Assembly (NCBI GenBank): GCA_021186555.1
Contig: JAJKFL010000007.1
Location: forward strand, 5,775,249-5,839,248
Length of the DNA stretch: 64,000 nt
Reading direction: 5' to 3'
Source of the DNA: Reticulitermes speratus
Taxonomy: Eukaryota; Arthropoda; Insecta; Blattodea; Rhinotermitidae
The first letter of the stretch is position 1. Every line of letters starts with the position of its first letter. The notes below the pieces were generated by a model. That model was given only the letters and a program-made list of their open reading frames with translations, was not told the DNA's origin and did not search any database. The position numbers and the translations under genes were made by a program. Below, one piece after another: positions 1 to 13,700 of this stretch.

Positions 1-1018
1 TGTCCTGGTTAAGGGGGAAGGAGGGGGGGGGGGGTGCTAGAACTAGTTTTAATTTGGTGGCAAAGGGAAAAGTTCTGACTGCTGGACACTTATTGTCCAG
101 TCATTTTACTGGCTAAGCTATCATTTCTTGTATTTGCAGTGGCACATTCATTCTGTCAGTACCCACTATCCTTGAGGCATGCATCCAATTCATACACCAG
201 CTGATGGATCCCTAATGCAAAATTTCCTTGGCTTGCTGCTGGAATCACTGTGCCACTACAGCCTTTACATCTATTTTTTTTTACCTGAATTTACATCCTT
301 TTAGGACTTTAGTAAAGGATCCTGACATTCCTATCAGCACACAATATTCTCATGGAACTGTCTGAGAACTCCATGGTGCAATCTAGAAAAAAATGTCCTG
401 GCATGTTTGTGAGGGGTGTTACTGTGTTGCATGTCAACACCTGTCAACCATTTGGCCAGCACTCTCCAAAACTTCTGTGCTCTGTGCAATGAAAGATGTT
501 GGACTATTCCCCATAAATCCCAGAACTTATACTGCATGACATACACATGCTCACCCCCTTCAAGAAAGTGCAGGGAGTCTGTAGATTCAGGTAGGATGGA
601 TTCATCAAGGCCACAGTGGTGAAGTGGTTACAGTAGCACCCCAGGGAATTTTTTAGGGAGTGGTACCTTCAGCTTTTGTATCAATGGGATGCCTGCCTCA
701 GTGCTGATGGGGACTAGTTTCAATGGCCTATATTTCTTTGTCCAGACAATCTCTGAATTCATTTGATTTGACCAAGTCTCATAGCTCTGTGTGTTCCTTT
801 GTCAGATAGTGTTCATCCTACTAATGTGGAGGGTATTTCAGTGCTTAATTCCAAGTACTGAAGAGATTTTTTAGTCTGATGTCACAAGTGTGTGTTGTAC
901 ATTTTGTACATTTCATTATAAAATTATTGTTCATTAAACTGTCTTAAAATGTTTTAATCTATTCACGTACAAATGTTAATATGCTACTTGGGCAACTGAA
1001 ACCACTCTCGCCTATTAG
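1..1018. other. CCDC102A intron, left edge of window
   Basis: No exon was recognised. It holds a poly-G run at 25-34 and an old interspersed repeat at about 617-770 that recurs at 19318-19445 (shared blocks CAGCACCCCAG and GATGCCTGCCTCA). Confidence 0.5.
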
Positions 1019-1244
1019 TGAGAAGATCCTGCTGCACCGTGATCTTGAGAAAATGCAGGGAGAGCTCCAGGAACTGAAGGACCGTTGTGAAGACCTGCGT
1101 GCTTCAAAGCAGGAGGTGGTTCGAGAATTACTGCAGCTGCAAGACCAGCATCAGGATCAAGTCCGGCTTATTCAGTTGGACCTGCAGGATGAGGCTACTT
1201 CTCGTGAGGGCATGGACCGGCGGCTTGCTGATCTGCGCACCGAG
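1019..1244 (+). CDS. CCDC102A: CCDC102A, internal coiled-coil exon (first seen in window)
   Basis: This is an internal exon of a coiled-coil domain protein whose 5' exons lie left of the window. It reads HRDLEKMQGELQELKDRCED and on to RRLADLRTE: heptad-rich, charged, with no signal peptide or membrane segment. The acceptor is a pyrimidine tract ending CCTATTAG at 1018. The donor GAG|GTGGGC at 1244/1245 leaves phase 0, which joins exactly to [13 protein letters not shown] in the next exon. The first base completes a split codon (phase 2). The gene is identified from this and the next exons, which closely resemble vertebrate CCDC102A ([31 protein letters not shown]). The protein's function is poorly known; a cytoskeletal or centrosomal role is suggested only by the paralogue CCDC102B. 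Confidence in the exon is high, in the start boundary moderate. Confidence 0.85.
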
Positions 1245-2701
1245 GTGGGCAACACTACTGCTGAGCATACCTCTGGTCCACTGACGTTGGGTCGGCAGTG
1301 GGTGCGTCTGTTTCTCTGGTGGCTAGAAGCATCCTTCACTGCTCCTGTGTGGTGCACAGTGCTGTAGTTGTTTTGTTTTGGCTGATTGATTAAGTTTACG
1401 TTAACGTGAAATTTGGTTTTATTTTGAAACTTACAACAGGCAAAGTTGCTGCTCATTGTAACATTTCTTCCTGGTTTTATAATTGACCAGAATTAATGCT
1501 GTGCCCACATTTCTTAATTCATTGCTGTACATATTCTAGAACCCCATAATCATTAAAAATAAACCAAGGAGTAAGAATTTGTGGGCACAGATCTTCTTTT
1601 CAAGAAGTGAAACTTCATAGGACATTAAACATATAAAGGATACATTTTTTTGAATCTCTGTAAATTGGAACTTATTGGTTAGTATCTGCTAGACCTGCGT
1701 ACCGAAATACCCATCAGCAATATCACAAGATATATTTTATTTTTATATAGTGAAATTTCTTTCAGATAAATTTCTGTTGATAGCAACTCATTGCCAAACA
1801 CATGCTGAACTTCCCAGACCAAAATAAATGCAGTGATAAAAACATGTAGGGAGGTATTTTGCTTTCATACACAAAAAGCGATATTGACACATGATAATGC
1901 AAAATAATCATGTTTGTTAATAGAAGTGTGACCTGACAGTAATGTTTTGAGCTCATGGTGTGTCATTTGTGTGTAGAATGCTTTGTTTTGAAACCCTAGC
2001 ATGAAAATGCTTCATAATTAACTCCATGGTGCAGAGGCCTGATCGAGGAGCTCGTAGTTGCTTGGATGGTAAAGAATTTCCTACCTGTTATGTTACTTGA
2101 AGTTTCTTTATTATGCTCACAAGAGCCAATTGCTAGATCCTATCCTGAGCTAGCTAAATCCAGTCTGTACTTTCATATCCTGTTCCTTTAATAGCCATTT
2201 GTGTATTATCATTGCATCTAGATCTCCCAAGTTACCCTTTTCAGGGATTGTGACAGATGTTTTGTGTGTATCGCTTTTACTTCATGTTCTTTGATCGCTG
2301 TGTGTAACAGTGTTGTGAGAACTTGTAGCTCAGAATTCAAGAATCGGTCAGTAGTGTCATAATTTGTGTCTGGCTGCACCACATTGTTCACTTAACTGTC
2401 CATACCATTCATTTTGTATTGAAAACTGTTCTTATCCTGAACTGCCATGTAATTAACTTCTGGGCAGTGTTGAACAGTAGTCAGTGTTTTTTTTTATGTC
2501 AGATACAGATAAGATATTCAGAAAATCTCTGTTGTCTTGGTTGTAGCATCTTCAGTATAAATAACAAACTCCATAATTTCTGTGTGTTTAAATTTCACAC
2601 TGTTGACACCGTGCATCTTCGTCATATTAAATTAAGTTATAAACCAACCGATGCACACTAAAACCACTTTTTAAGTAGCTTTATTATAAAATTGTTAAAA
2701 T

Positions 2702-2746
2702 TGTACCCCTACATGTGTTTCGATCCTAGGATCATCGTCAGGGGGG
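2702..2746 (-). ncRNA. Hammerhead-like motif, left arm of element 1
   Basis: On the minus strand: CTGACGA (2735-2741), extra T, stem II GATC-CTAG-GATC, GAA, ACACATGT, A, then GGGG pairing with CCCC upstream of the core. The core is intact. Helix III differs by one base from the palindrome in the partner arm. Confidence 0.55.
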
Positions 2747-2973
2747 TTTATTGCTAAAAGCTACAGTCACTTCAACACATGATTTAAAATATTCTATCTG
2801 CACTTTGAAACATAAGTTAAAATGTTGTAAAAAGATGCTCTAAAAGTTGTAAAATTATAAAAGCACTGTAGATGGTAGATTGTGGAACTGCTGGCGTGTG
2901 GTATTAAAAGCATATGAAATGTTTTTGCGTGGAGCGGAGTGTACTACGTGTTGTGCGGTGAGGAGTACTACGA

Positions 2974-3020
2974 GTACCCCCCTGACGATGATCCTAGGAT
3001 CGAAACACGTGTAGGGGTAC
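2974..3020 (+). ncRNA. Hammerhead-like motif, right arm of element 1
   Basis: Core CTGACGA (2982-2988), extra T, stem II GATC-CTAG-GATC, GAA, palindromic ACACGTGT, A, then GGGGTAC, which can pair with upstream GTACCCC. All invariant core bases are present. Confidence 0.6.
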
Positions 3021-3444
3021 AATTTTAACAATTTTATAATAAAGCTACTTAAAAAGTGGTTTTAGTGTGCATCGGTTGGTTTATAACTTAATTTAATTCT
3101 GTGTGTTTAATTTCAATGGTCACGAAATTTGGTTAATTTCCTAGTTCCACTGGTCATGCCAGTACTTGCTGAGTTTGCACCTTGCTGTAAATACCCTAAG
3201 TTTCCCTTCCATGAGCCGTCTGGTCATGTTGCTGTTTAGGTATGTCATTTCAATATTTCACACATTGTTATGTTTTGTCGTGCATGGAGTGGTCAAGATT
3301 TGTGTTACACAATTAAAGTTTAGCATGACAGGTTCCCAGTTGGTTACAACCTAGGAATGCTCTGTTTCCATTTTTTAAAATCTTGCTCGGAATTTAGCAT
3401 GAGGAATGATGAAGCTAATCTGGTGTCCCTGGAATTGAGTTATC

Positions 3445-3873
3445 ACAATCGTATTATTTTATTCTAAATACTTTATTCTAAAAACACCGTGCATCTTGTC
3501 GCAATCACTATTTAAAAACACCACACACCATAAGAATACAACCCCCAGAACAAGATGATACAGTACCATGCATCCGTACATTAACACCTACGGAAATACC
3601 AGTTTATCAGTTTAACACAAGATACAAGGTGACTGTGCACATCATTAACAGTGAAGGTGGTAAAACTGTGTTTACAAAGTGAACCATTGAACAGCCGTTT
3701 TTAAATAAATGCAGTTTTAGTGATAAAAAACCCCTGAGGATGGCTCAATGGGGAGCCGAAACATATGTCGGGTTTTATTATAATGTTTTAAAGAAGTATA
3801 CAGTTTTTTAAAATAAAAGTGCATCCAGTTGGTGTTTTTAAATAGTAAATAGTGACAATCGTATTGTTTTATT
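3445..3873. mobile_element. Fold-back element 2 with a hammerhead-like motif
   Basis: Flanked by imperfect direct repeats ACAATCGTATT(A/G)TTTTATT at about 3445-3463 and 3854-3872. The left end has CACCGTGCATCTT (3486-3498) and the start of an inverted arm (ACTATTTAAAAACACCA near 3507) matching the right end near 3833-3849. The left arm has diverged; the right arm keeps the motif at 3727-3776 and the CACCAACTGGATGCAC block. Confidence 0.65.
3727..3776 (+). ncRNA. Hammerhead ribozyme-like motif with complete core and GUC site
   Basis: Stem I AAAACCC (3727-3733) pairs perfectly with GGGTTTT (3770-3776). Between them come CTGAGGA (3734-3740), one extra T, stem II GGCTC/GAGCC, GAA, palindromic ACATATGT (3761-3768) and C3769, giving the cleavage triplet GTC. 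The only departure from the textbook core is the extra T before stem II. One of the two best candidates for activity in the window. Confidence 0.7.
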
Positions 3874-4841
3874 TGCTGACTCTTTCCATTAATGGACGAA
3901 AGTATAAATGACATAATTCAGAAATGTTTTTATGTGTTCAGAAACTAATCTTAGAAATAAATGTTGATTTAGCAAAGTAAATGAGCATGATTTGAAGTTA
4001 TATCTTGCGACAAGCATGTATAACAAGGAGTTGAGTAGAACTCGTGAAGCATACTATCATCAGCCACTTGTGTATCTCTTAGTATACTGTTATTATTTTA
4101 TTTTATTTTTGTAAGAACCATATTAATTAAGTGCATGTTCATATACTGGTACATGAAATGTATTGAACATAACCTCAGAGTTTTGTGTGAACACCAGTCT
4201 GTAATTTCTGACGTAACAAACATTTCATAACAGATATGTAGGTGTGTTTATAAACAATCTTCATATCAGAGTTTACTTCATGGCCTCCATCTTGTTGTTT
4301 AAAACAAAAAAATTTCCATAACAATAATTGCATGTTTCTAAGATCTATTCCCATCCAGTGTCACTCCTGTCTTACATGTCTGCACTATCTGCCATGTTAT
4401 TACTGATTGTAGGAAATCAGAAAGTGTGGCATTGAGGTGTTCTGCAGTGGCATAATGTTCATGTCAAGTTCAGTGGAATTTAGCCAGCTGGTTTAAAAAT
4501 TGAAATGAGGGGACACAGACACACCCACAGACAGTATTGTGACCTTGTAAACATAATATTTCCATTTTAGGAAGGAGGCTAGCCAGTAAGTCATCTTGCA
4601 TGTGTACAGATGTCAGTAACTGGAAACAGTGTTGACTAAAATGAGGTGATATTTACAGTGAATGAAAAGAAGATTGAGTTCTGGACATGGCAGTTATTAT
4701 ATGGTTGATAATTTGTTATTGTGTGTTTTCCAAACAATGCTCAGCATCTGGCCCACTGTAGTGATTTTAATCAGACATATATAGTTGAAATTGATTTCCA
4801 TTAGTGGTATGATACGCATGTCCCTGAAGTGTGTACTTCTT

Positions 4842-4968
4842 TTGGAAGTTATTTATTCATCATACCAACTCATGCACAAATTTTGCAATATTATTACTTC
4901 AACCCTGTATGTATTTTGGCATTGTAAAATTTGTGCATGAGTTGGTATGATGAATAAATAACTTCCAA
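4842..4968. repeat. Hairpin of 48-bp inverted arms
   Basis: Arms 4842-4889 and 4921-4968 match at 47 of 48 positions around a 31-base loop. They contain ACCAACTCATGCAC, the same block that marks the outer arms of the fold-back elements, but no hammerhead core. Probably a shortened relative. Confidence 0.6.
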
Positions 4969-5645
4969 TTGCTACGGAATGTGCGGTCAATATAACGTAA
5001 AAAAATGTGTACTTTGTTTTGGGATGGCATCTGAACTTTGTGATGATTGGGTTAATTTTCATACCCTCCACCCACACTACTCTGCCCTGCCTGCTGCCAG
5101 CCAGCCACCCCTTGTGCTGTTCACCTGCCAAGTTGGAACAGAGACACCGCACTAAATTAGCTGTAGATTGCCCCGAGGTTTGTTAACATGAACATCTCCA
5201 CAGCAGTAATTTGGAAAATGGAAGAGAACAAAATGTTTCTTTGTGTGCTGCACTTATAAAAGATTAACAAAATTGTTCAATTTGTAAATTTAGCCATAGG
5301 TACCTAAGTATATGGCTGAATAAAAGTTTGGAAGAAAATGTTTGTATTCATAAGCGTGTTTTATGGAAGGATTTGGAGTTACCAATTTGATGCAGAGTGG
5401 TTAAAATTGGCATGATTCATGTTTTATGTTTGTGCTGTGTGGCTCTGCTGAAATGTGTAACATGCAAATGCCAGTGGGTCTGTTGTTAGCAGTATCAGGG
5501 ATAGAAGCTTTTGGCTTTATATTGTTTAAGAGTATCGAACACTGTCACATATCTGTTACTGTGTGTGCTGGTCCTGTAAAACATTTTTGTCTTAGTGCAT
5601 ATTTACATGGGTAACTCTGTAATGATAATAGGTTATGTGGTGTGA

Positions 5646-5876
<231 letters not shown>

Positions 5877-6084
5877 TAATTCATGGCTTCCCATAGTCAT
5901 AATGTTATTACTGGTGATTTATGAAAACTTTATTTCATCATCATTCTGATGGCCAATTTTACAACAAAGCAGTAACACCAAAGAAAGTATAGAGCATCAG
6001 TTTGTTGGGATTCCTTCTTGTTTGTGACTTCTTGGATCTGTCAGCCTAGAAGTTGGTTGTTTTGACTGAGGATTTTTGCTGTAT

Positions 6085-6370
6085 GACAGGTTTGATGCAT
6101 GACTGGGGCAAAAATTTTCTCTTTGACACTACATCTAGCCTCATGCCCCATATGTATGGATTGCTCGTTCCGTTGGGGTGAAGTGCTTCAGTGTGAAGGT
6201 GACTACTGACCTCCATCTAGTGCTGAGAGAGAGAGAGAGTTTGTGTTTGTGTGTGTGTGCACACATGTGCATATGCGATTGTGTGTGTGTTTGTGTGTGT
6301 TGCTTTACCTCCACTTTCCCACAGTCTTCATGTCATGGTGTTTAAGCACAGGGACAACTTTCCCTCTATC
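6085..6370 (+). mobile_element. SINE family D, old copy split by a microsatellite
   Basis: It shares the body TCTCTTTG...CTCCATCTAGTGCTGAG and the tail ACAGGGACAACTTT with the clear copy at 10503-10793. A (GA)n(GT)n microsatellite at about 6226-6300 interrupts it. Confidence 0.5.
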
Positions 6371-6413
6371 TGCCTTTCAGCTCTGTCCAACCTAAGTAAC
6401 TGAGAAAGCTACA

Positions 6414-6578
6414 TTAACCCTTTGGTGCTGGAATTAAGTGACCAGTGTACTCTGCAAGACTTACAATTTAAATGGCCACTGTGACTTTACATGTTCTTGA
6501 TGATGATTTCAGTCAATGTTTGGTTTTCTGAGCATCACACTGCACTTCGACTATAGTCAACTTTTGGCACCAAAAGGG
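6414..6578. mobile_element. Possible small piggyBac-like MITE
   Basis: TTAA (6414-6417) is followed by CCCTTTGGTGC, and the inverse GCACCAAAAGGG ends at 6578. The right side lacks TTAA, so the assignment is weak. Confidence 0.35.
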
Positions 6579-6854
6579 CTGAATAACCAAAAAACTTACA
6601 GGATACCATATTGACCCAAATATAAGACAACCTTGCATGTAAGGTGACCACACTTTACAATCCTCAGTTTTGGGGAAAATACCTGTGCAGAATGTGCTTG
6701 ACCTTGTGTGGAATTATAAGGCAACCTCTCCCCTCCCATTTTTAAAATGATGAATTAGGAAAAGATTTTTATCTTGTATTCAGGTAAATATGGCATTCAA
6801 GGAAACAGTGCTACATCTTGGTTTGTGCTGTATGTATTTGATTATAAATGGTGA

Positions 6855-7136
<282 letters not shown>

Positions 7137-7819
7137 TAACAATAAAATGTTTTTAATCCAGTATTAAAGTTGAAATACCATGAATTTAAATTGGTTTCTC
7201 AGATTTTACTTTTTTTTCTCTCTCTCTCTCTTTGTAGCAGCACCTAAGTTCATACTTCATTATACTGTATATTTTTTGCTAGATGATGTGTGATTGTATT
7301 TTAATCCTGTTCATCCTGTTTCTCTTTGTTTCTCCCTTCCTTTCTGTTTGTCAGTCATCTCCCTTCTTCCCCATCATATCGCTGGCATCTCTGTGTTCTA
7401 TTATGTATTGAGGAATAATTTTTATTTTGTTAAATGATCACATATGCATTCTGTGGGAGTTCAATTTTCATGCACTTTACACATTCTGTTGTTGGTTGAT
7501 CTGTCAGCCACCATTTTAAGTGTGTTAAGATTCCTTCTCATCCATGAGATTTCAGCAAGAGTCACATCATTGAATAGTGTGATTCTTTTACTCGCTACAT
7601 ATCTTAATATTTCTGTATTCTGACGGGGTATCAATTCTTAGCATGACCTGCCCACACAGTCTGGCATGAAGCTGGTTAAAAATTAATTTAAATGAATGAT
7701 TTGCTGGGTGGGAAGTGAAATATGTTTCATGTGGTTGAAATTTTTGTTAACTAGATCTTGTTTCAGCATGCTTCTTTATGTGTTTTAGCTCATGAACCTT
7801 TTTTGTTCTTTGTTTTAAG

Positions 7820-7897
7820 GAAGTTGCAGCGCACCAATGATGAATTACAAGAACAAGTTGAAAGCTTGCAAGTTCAGGTGGAACATCTTCATACAAG
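7820..7897 (+). CDS. CCDC102A: CCDC102A, short coiled-coil exon 4 in window
   Basis: This 78-bp exon lies between acceptor TTTTAAG (7819) and donor ACAAG|GTGAGA (7897/7898). The first base completes AG|G (Arg) from the previous exon, and the exon ends with AG of another split codon. It reads R-KLQRTNDELQEQVESLQV-QVEHLHT, matching the C-terminal coil of CCDC102A ([20 protein letters not shown] in vertebrates). It is too short to stand out as an open reading frame; splice phase and homology decide it. Confidence 0.9.
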
Positions 7898-10072
7898 GTG
7901 AGAGACAGAAATAACCTTTAGTGCTTTGCCACACCTGACATAGTATGCTGTCCAGGCATTCAATGCTGCCAGCTCTCCTGCTGCACTTTATGTATTGAAA
8001 TGTTTGCAAGGGCATTTAAATTAACTGGTCTGATATCTCTGTGTGAGGTATGTTACATCGTCAGTTGGCGGTCATAACAATGTCAACTTGCCATGAAATC
8101 GAGACTGTCTTCAACATCTATAAAGTTTTATACAGTTTTTTAGCAGTGGTTTCTAACTTTTCCATTATTATTTTCTGAATGGTTGCTTTTCTCAGTGTGG
8201 ACTACATTTTATTGGAGCCACAAATGGCATAATTATTTTTCTTTTTAAAGGATAAAACAATCATGTACACAAGTGTATCACTTGAGTATATCAGTTGATT
8301 ACTTGCCTCAAAAAGTAATCAAACTAAGTACCATAATGTACATGCAGGAAGCAGACAATCTCGGTAAATATGGAGAACTGCAGCATTGACACCTCTTCCT
8401 CCATCTTCTGAATCTTCTGTATTCTCTTTTGGGAGAGAAAGTGGAAAAGTCAGGAAGGCTTTACTAACTTCAACTTACAAAATTGTTATTCACGATATTC
8501 TTTTCCTGAAACCTTCATGAAATTGCTTGTGTTTATAACCTGTTTAATTGGTGGTGTATTTATATATAGTATGACCCAGAATTATATATAAAAGAATAGC
8601 TGATGTAGTGTGTATGTTTACACTTTCTTTCAGTTGACCATTGTTTTTATGGGACTGTTCCAGTATACTACTTCTTGAGTATTCATTATAAGTACCTGCT
8701 GGGTGGTGTGAGGTCGGGTCAAGTGGGAGGGAAAGCGTAATCAGTTTCTTTTGAAATGAGTCACTGTGGAAAATGGTTAGTGAAGCCATACAGTTTATTG
8801 GGCATTAAGTGATGTTGTACTCTTTCTGGCGTAACAGAATTGTTGTACGTGAAGAAGAGGTACAGTCTTTGGTGTCGGTGTCTGTCCTCAACAAAATAAA
8901 GACAAACAGTGTCATGGTATCATAAAGTGACCTTTTCACTGTAATTGGCTGCTCAGTGAACATGCTGAGCTGTTCTAAATCCAGGAACTAGTATGTTGCT
9001 TCCATGTCTGCATGTGTTGAAGCAGCATACCAGGTATTCTGCAGAAAGTTCTGGTCCTTCTGGTTCTTTGCAGGAGTGCTACCAGAGACAAAGCTTTTTA
9101 CTGTGCTAGATGCCCGTAACTCATGCACAGCCTCTGTGTGGTAAGAATTTGCTCTCGGCTCGTGAGCAGTTCACGGTATGAGTTTTGTGTTTATGCCAGG
9201 TTTGTTCATAGCAGGCAGAATTTTTAAGGACTGTAAGGTTTTATTGAAGACCTAAGCCATGTGTTTATCATATGTTGGGGTCTGTATCTTGCCACTGCGA
9301 CATTCATGCAGACCATTTTTGCACTTTGCCCACTTTCTCTCCATTTTCCATTTGAATGATGCTAATGCTGAATGATAAACACTTTTTCTGCAGCAGCGAG
9401 ATGCATTGCAGTTAATGTGCAATATGGCTACAGAGAAGTAGCTCAAATGTGCTAACATGACACATGCCTGGCTTCCTTCAAAATCCAATGTCAACTGTGC
9501 TGCCAGTGTCTTATGTACTTTATATTCAAGGCCATATTGTACTTTCTCTTTTTAATCTCCTTCTATTAATACTAAAGACAGTGCTTGGTATTTTGCTGTG
9601 CCATTGAACTTCTTGTTTGTTAGCATGGCATGTTACAAAAAAACCTTTGAATTTTGTATTTGGGATTGGTGCAGGGGGAGTTTAAATTTATTCCAGTCCT
9701 ATTGTAAGACAGATTAAACAATGTTGCATTTTCATATTGAATTTTTTGTGGGTTATGATACATTGGTTTTAGTCTGTAGGTGGGTATTGGTACCAGTGTT
9801 ATGGAGCAGTTTGCTGGCTTTATCTTTTAGAGTTGAAAGTGATCAACTGTCCTCAACAAAGTGAGGACTGACAGTGTAACAGCTGTAAGTGGATTATTGT
9901 ATGTTAACTTTCTCACTGTAATGGGAGTGCTCTATAAACTTGCTCAGTTGTTCAAACCCAAGGAACTGTGTTGTTTGCTTGTTGATTAAATTATCCACAC
10001 ATCATGATAAAACTTAAAATTATTTGTGATATGACTTAAAATCATTCATGTTCTGTGCAGTAGGACAAGTCA

Positions 10073-10178
10073 CCATATATATTACAACAACTGCACTATA
10101 ATTACATACAATAATATACAAACATGTTGGTACATTATTGTATCTAATTATAGTGCAGTTGTTGGAGTATGTATGGTA
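10073..10178. repeat. Imperfect inverted repeat
   Basis: Arms of about 42 bp (ACAACAACTGCACTATAATT and its inverse) lie at 10073-10114 and 10133-10178. Possibly a small MITE; no family recognised. Confidence 0.5.
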
Positions 10179-10502
10179 ACATGATATACCATTTATCAGA
10201 ATACCAGGTATAGAGTAGAAAGTTTTAATTTTCATAGGCATTTGCAATAGTGGGACCACAGACACATGTCTTGGTAACATATTATGTGCTTACAACTCAC
10301 ACATAACTTGTATGTGGTAAGGATTGGCTCCCAATTAAGGAACATCGACCCTGAAGATGGTAGCAGTATGTCCTTCCATAATGTTGCTATCGACCTACCT
10401 GAATCAGGGTGTCAACCCAGAAGACTGCAGTGTGACTCACGACTGCCGTGATAGCCTTAAATCTTCTAGTGTTTAGTCTTTTCACTATAATTGTTGACAT
10501 GT

Positions 10503-10793
10503 GAGCCAGGATAGCACAGTCAGTATAGCGACTGGGCTGTGGGCTGGATAGCACGGGTTTTGAATCCTGGCAGAGGCAAGAGATTTTTCTGTTCTCCAAA
10601 ACATCCAGACCAGCTCTGGGACCCACCCACCCTTTTATTAAATGGGCATTGGGGATGTTTCCTGGAGGTAAAGTGGCCAGAGTGTGGTGTTGACCACTTA
10701 CCTCCATCTAGCACCAAGGTTAAGAATGAGTGGAGGTATACCTCTGCTCCCCTTCTATGCCTTCATGGCATAGACAGGGACAACTTTACCTTT
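10503..10793 (+). mobile_element. SINE family D with 14-bp target-site duplication
   Basis: A tRNA-like head (AGCCAGGATAGCACAGTCAG, later GGGTTTTGAATCC as degenerate B box) is followed by the family body (CCAAAACATCCAGACCAGCT, GGAGGTAAAGTGGCC). AATTGTTGACATGT flanks it exactly on both sides (10489-10502, 10794-10807), so the ends are certain. Confidence 0.85.
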
Positions 10794-13700
10794 AATTGTT
10801 GACATGTATTTGCATGAGGTTTTGATTCTTCTGGAATATGGTGCTGCATCACTGGGTGATTTGTCCATGATGTTTTGAGAGAGCATAGTGGTCTCATCTT
10901 CAGGGGTCAAGTCTCAGAAGAAAGAAAACCTCAAAACCTCAACCACACCACTGAAAAACCTAAAATCACATGGATTTGCATGTTTCATACTTTTGCATTT
11001 TATTCAAGAAGATGTACAATAAAAAGTTCTCCTGCATTGTGTAACTGTTAGTTCACATGTTTAATCTCTGAACTATTCAACATACACACGTGACGTTATT
11101 TTCCATTTTGTGTGTGCACTAAAATAATGAGAGGATTTTTCTTTTGCTGTCTTGTGGTCAGTTATTTCTCCTGTTTTACATGAAGCTCCGTTGATAAGTT
11201 TTTTCGGAGTTCTCAAAATGTCTTATTATACAAAACGTTAATACACGGCAAACTGGAGAGCTGATTGAGACCTATAAATTCTCTTCAGAACATTTGTTTA
11301 TATGCTAAATACAGAAGTTATTTCTGACCTTGTAGAGTATTTATTTATCTGTGGGCTATTTAACAGTGTCAATTGGAGAGGGTGTGAAAGGAAGTGGTTA
11401 TGGCTGAATTAGCGATAATGTCCCAGTACTTGCCAGAAAGGAACGAGAAGACTGAAAACACAGGATAGAAAGTTTGCAGGCTGAGAGTGTGTTTGTACTC
11501 AGACATAAGTGACCCAACCCGATGCAGCAGATTACTTTGTGAGAAGCCACAGTATTTGAATCTTTGTGACTTTACACAATTTTCATTTATTTTTATTGGG
11601 GGGGTGGGGGGCAGGTAGACATGTTCTGATTTCAAGACCAGAATGTCATCTGGAATTTACTTTGAAAAGGGATAAGATGAACACTCATGAATTGTTATGT
11701 ACACATAAACTAATTGCATAAGAAAGAGAGAATTTTTAATGAGTATGAGGGTTGGGGCAGCTGTGCTAGACGGACCATGTTTTGCTGTCTATAGCTGGCA
11801 CTGCATGTGATGTCAGAAAAAAAAATCTGTACAGTTTGGCTGGAGTTTTATGTGCACATGTAAGAGAATGACTGAACTTAAGGAGATGTGGTAATACATA
11901 TACTCTCATTTCCTGTTTTTTGAGACATGTATGTTGTAGAAACACGTGAGCAATTCTGTAATCTAGAAACCTTCCCTCACTTTTGGATTATTGAGATTTT
12001 TACTAAGGAAACCAACTTTTTCCTTACAATTTACAACTTTGTCTAGGAAAATTGGGAAAGAAAGCGTTTTGCACATGTTCGTGAATGTTTGTATATACAG
12101 CAATTCCTTTCCACTTTGGGTTTTGCCCGTTGCTGTATTTTGGGGTTATGTAACTTTTAATTTGTGTACGCAGTGATTGGTAGCTTCCACATTTGTAGGG
12201 AGCAGGCCTTTAATGCAGGAGTGCATAATTCCCGGGTGCCATCTCACCATGATGACTAAATTTTTTACAGTGGTACCTAGTACTTGTGGGTTTTTGGTAT
12301 GGAACGTGCTTCATGTCATCCATCTGGCACTTAGAATTTTTAGGTGGCTCCTAGAGTTCTGGAAAATTTGTACACCCCTGCTTTAATGACATCAAAAACC
12401 AGTTTTCAAGCCTCCAGATTTTTGTTGTGGTGTATTTTTGTTTCTTTTTGTATGCAATTATTTTTAACCTTTAAACGACCTGCTTTTGCATATGCGAATG
12501 AACGTGCAAAAGCCCCTAGAATTTCATTTTATATATTTAGGCAACAAGGAAATTTACTGCATTTTTAAGACTTGCTGCATAATCTCTGTTTTATTTTCCA
12601 AAAAATGCTGTTCATTTCATAATTTATCTCTTTCTGTTTAAAGAGTACTCATGTTTTTCATAAACCATGTGTTAAAATTTAAATACCAACTGCGTCATTT
12701 AAAGGTTAAACATGTTATTATGTATGTTTTATGTTTCAGGAGTTGGCCATTTAGGTCTTGATAAGTGTTACAAGCAGCTACAGTTTCTCTAACCCCAAAA
12801 TTCCCATGAAGGTTTGGTCTTGTGAACTGATATTTTGTCAAGGGAATGCAATGTTTTATAACACAACGTATAGCTTGGAGATGTATTGAAAGCTGCAGGT
12901 TTCTGGATCAGAAGTTCTCTTGTGGTCTATCCTTACCACAGAGTGATATTTAAGTGGAAAATACTCTTACTGATTCTGTATTAATCCTGAACTTCCTTGG
13001 CAGCCAACAGCTGTGTGTTGAGAATCCTGCTTCATCCTCTTGAAAGCAGCATGTGATCTTAATGTACTAACATTAAGCTTTAACATCTTAACTGGAATGA
13101 GGCTTACTTTGGGGATGTCATGTGAGTTTTTCTGTCCTTGTGACTTCATGTTCAGAAGTGTGGTTTATGTTGTTCTTCAGTTCTATAATTTTAGATAAAA
13201 AATTTGCATGAAATAACATGGAATTTCAGATTTGCTGGCTAACTTATATATGTTGTTGTGTGGAGCAGACATAACTGAAATATGACTTGCCACGTTTTAG
13301 TTGCCTTTCCCATCCACTTTTCCATCTTTTGCAGAGATTAATGGTTATAGTACGTATATTTTTCAAAGCTGTGCATTAAGTAGCTTATAAAAACATCCAG
13401 TTCAGTGTCTTGAATTTTTAAATCTTATGTATTTTGTGGTGGATGTTAATACTCATTACCGCTGCCGCCACTGCCACCACCATCACAACCACCACCACCA
13501 AAGTGCCATATTAAGGTTGAGTATCATTAGTGTATGTATTGTAAATGAAAAGAAAGAGATTATCTGGATTTGCCAACTGTAGTTACTGTGCATTCTAAAG
13601 CAAACCGTGGTTTTCAGATACAGTAACAGAGGAAAGAGATGCCTAGTCTGTCTTCTGACATCTGCTATGAAAAGTGGGCCGTTTATTTGAAACTTTAGTT

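Larger units (their letters stand above)
2576..3117. mobile_element. Fold-back element 1 with two hammerhead-like motifs
   Basis: Inverted arms 2626-2746 and 2975-3097 (about 120 bp, nearly identical) enclose about 230 bp. Each arm has a CCAACCGATGCAC block at its outer part and a hammerhead-like motif at its inner part. Similar direct repeats of about 20 bp (CTGTGTGTTTAA...TTTCA) at 2580-2597 and 3098-3115 look like a target-site duplication. A CACCGTGCATCTT block at 2608-2620 lies between the left duplication and the left arm, as in the related elements at 3445, 45748 and 47688. No coding sequence. Confidence 0.7.

Noticed and set aside
1762..2661. Short open frames in the CCDC102A intron
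   Set aside because: No homology recognised, AT-rich codon use, no paired splice sites in phase.
2700..3020. Terminal inverted repeats of an ordinary DNA-transposon MITE
   Set aside because: Flanking direct repeats vary in length between related copies (11 to ~20 bp), and the arms carry a conserved ribozyme-like core. This fits a retroelement better, although a DNA element is not excluded.
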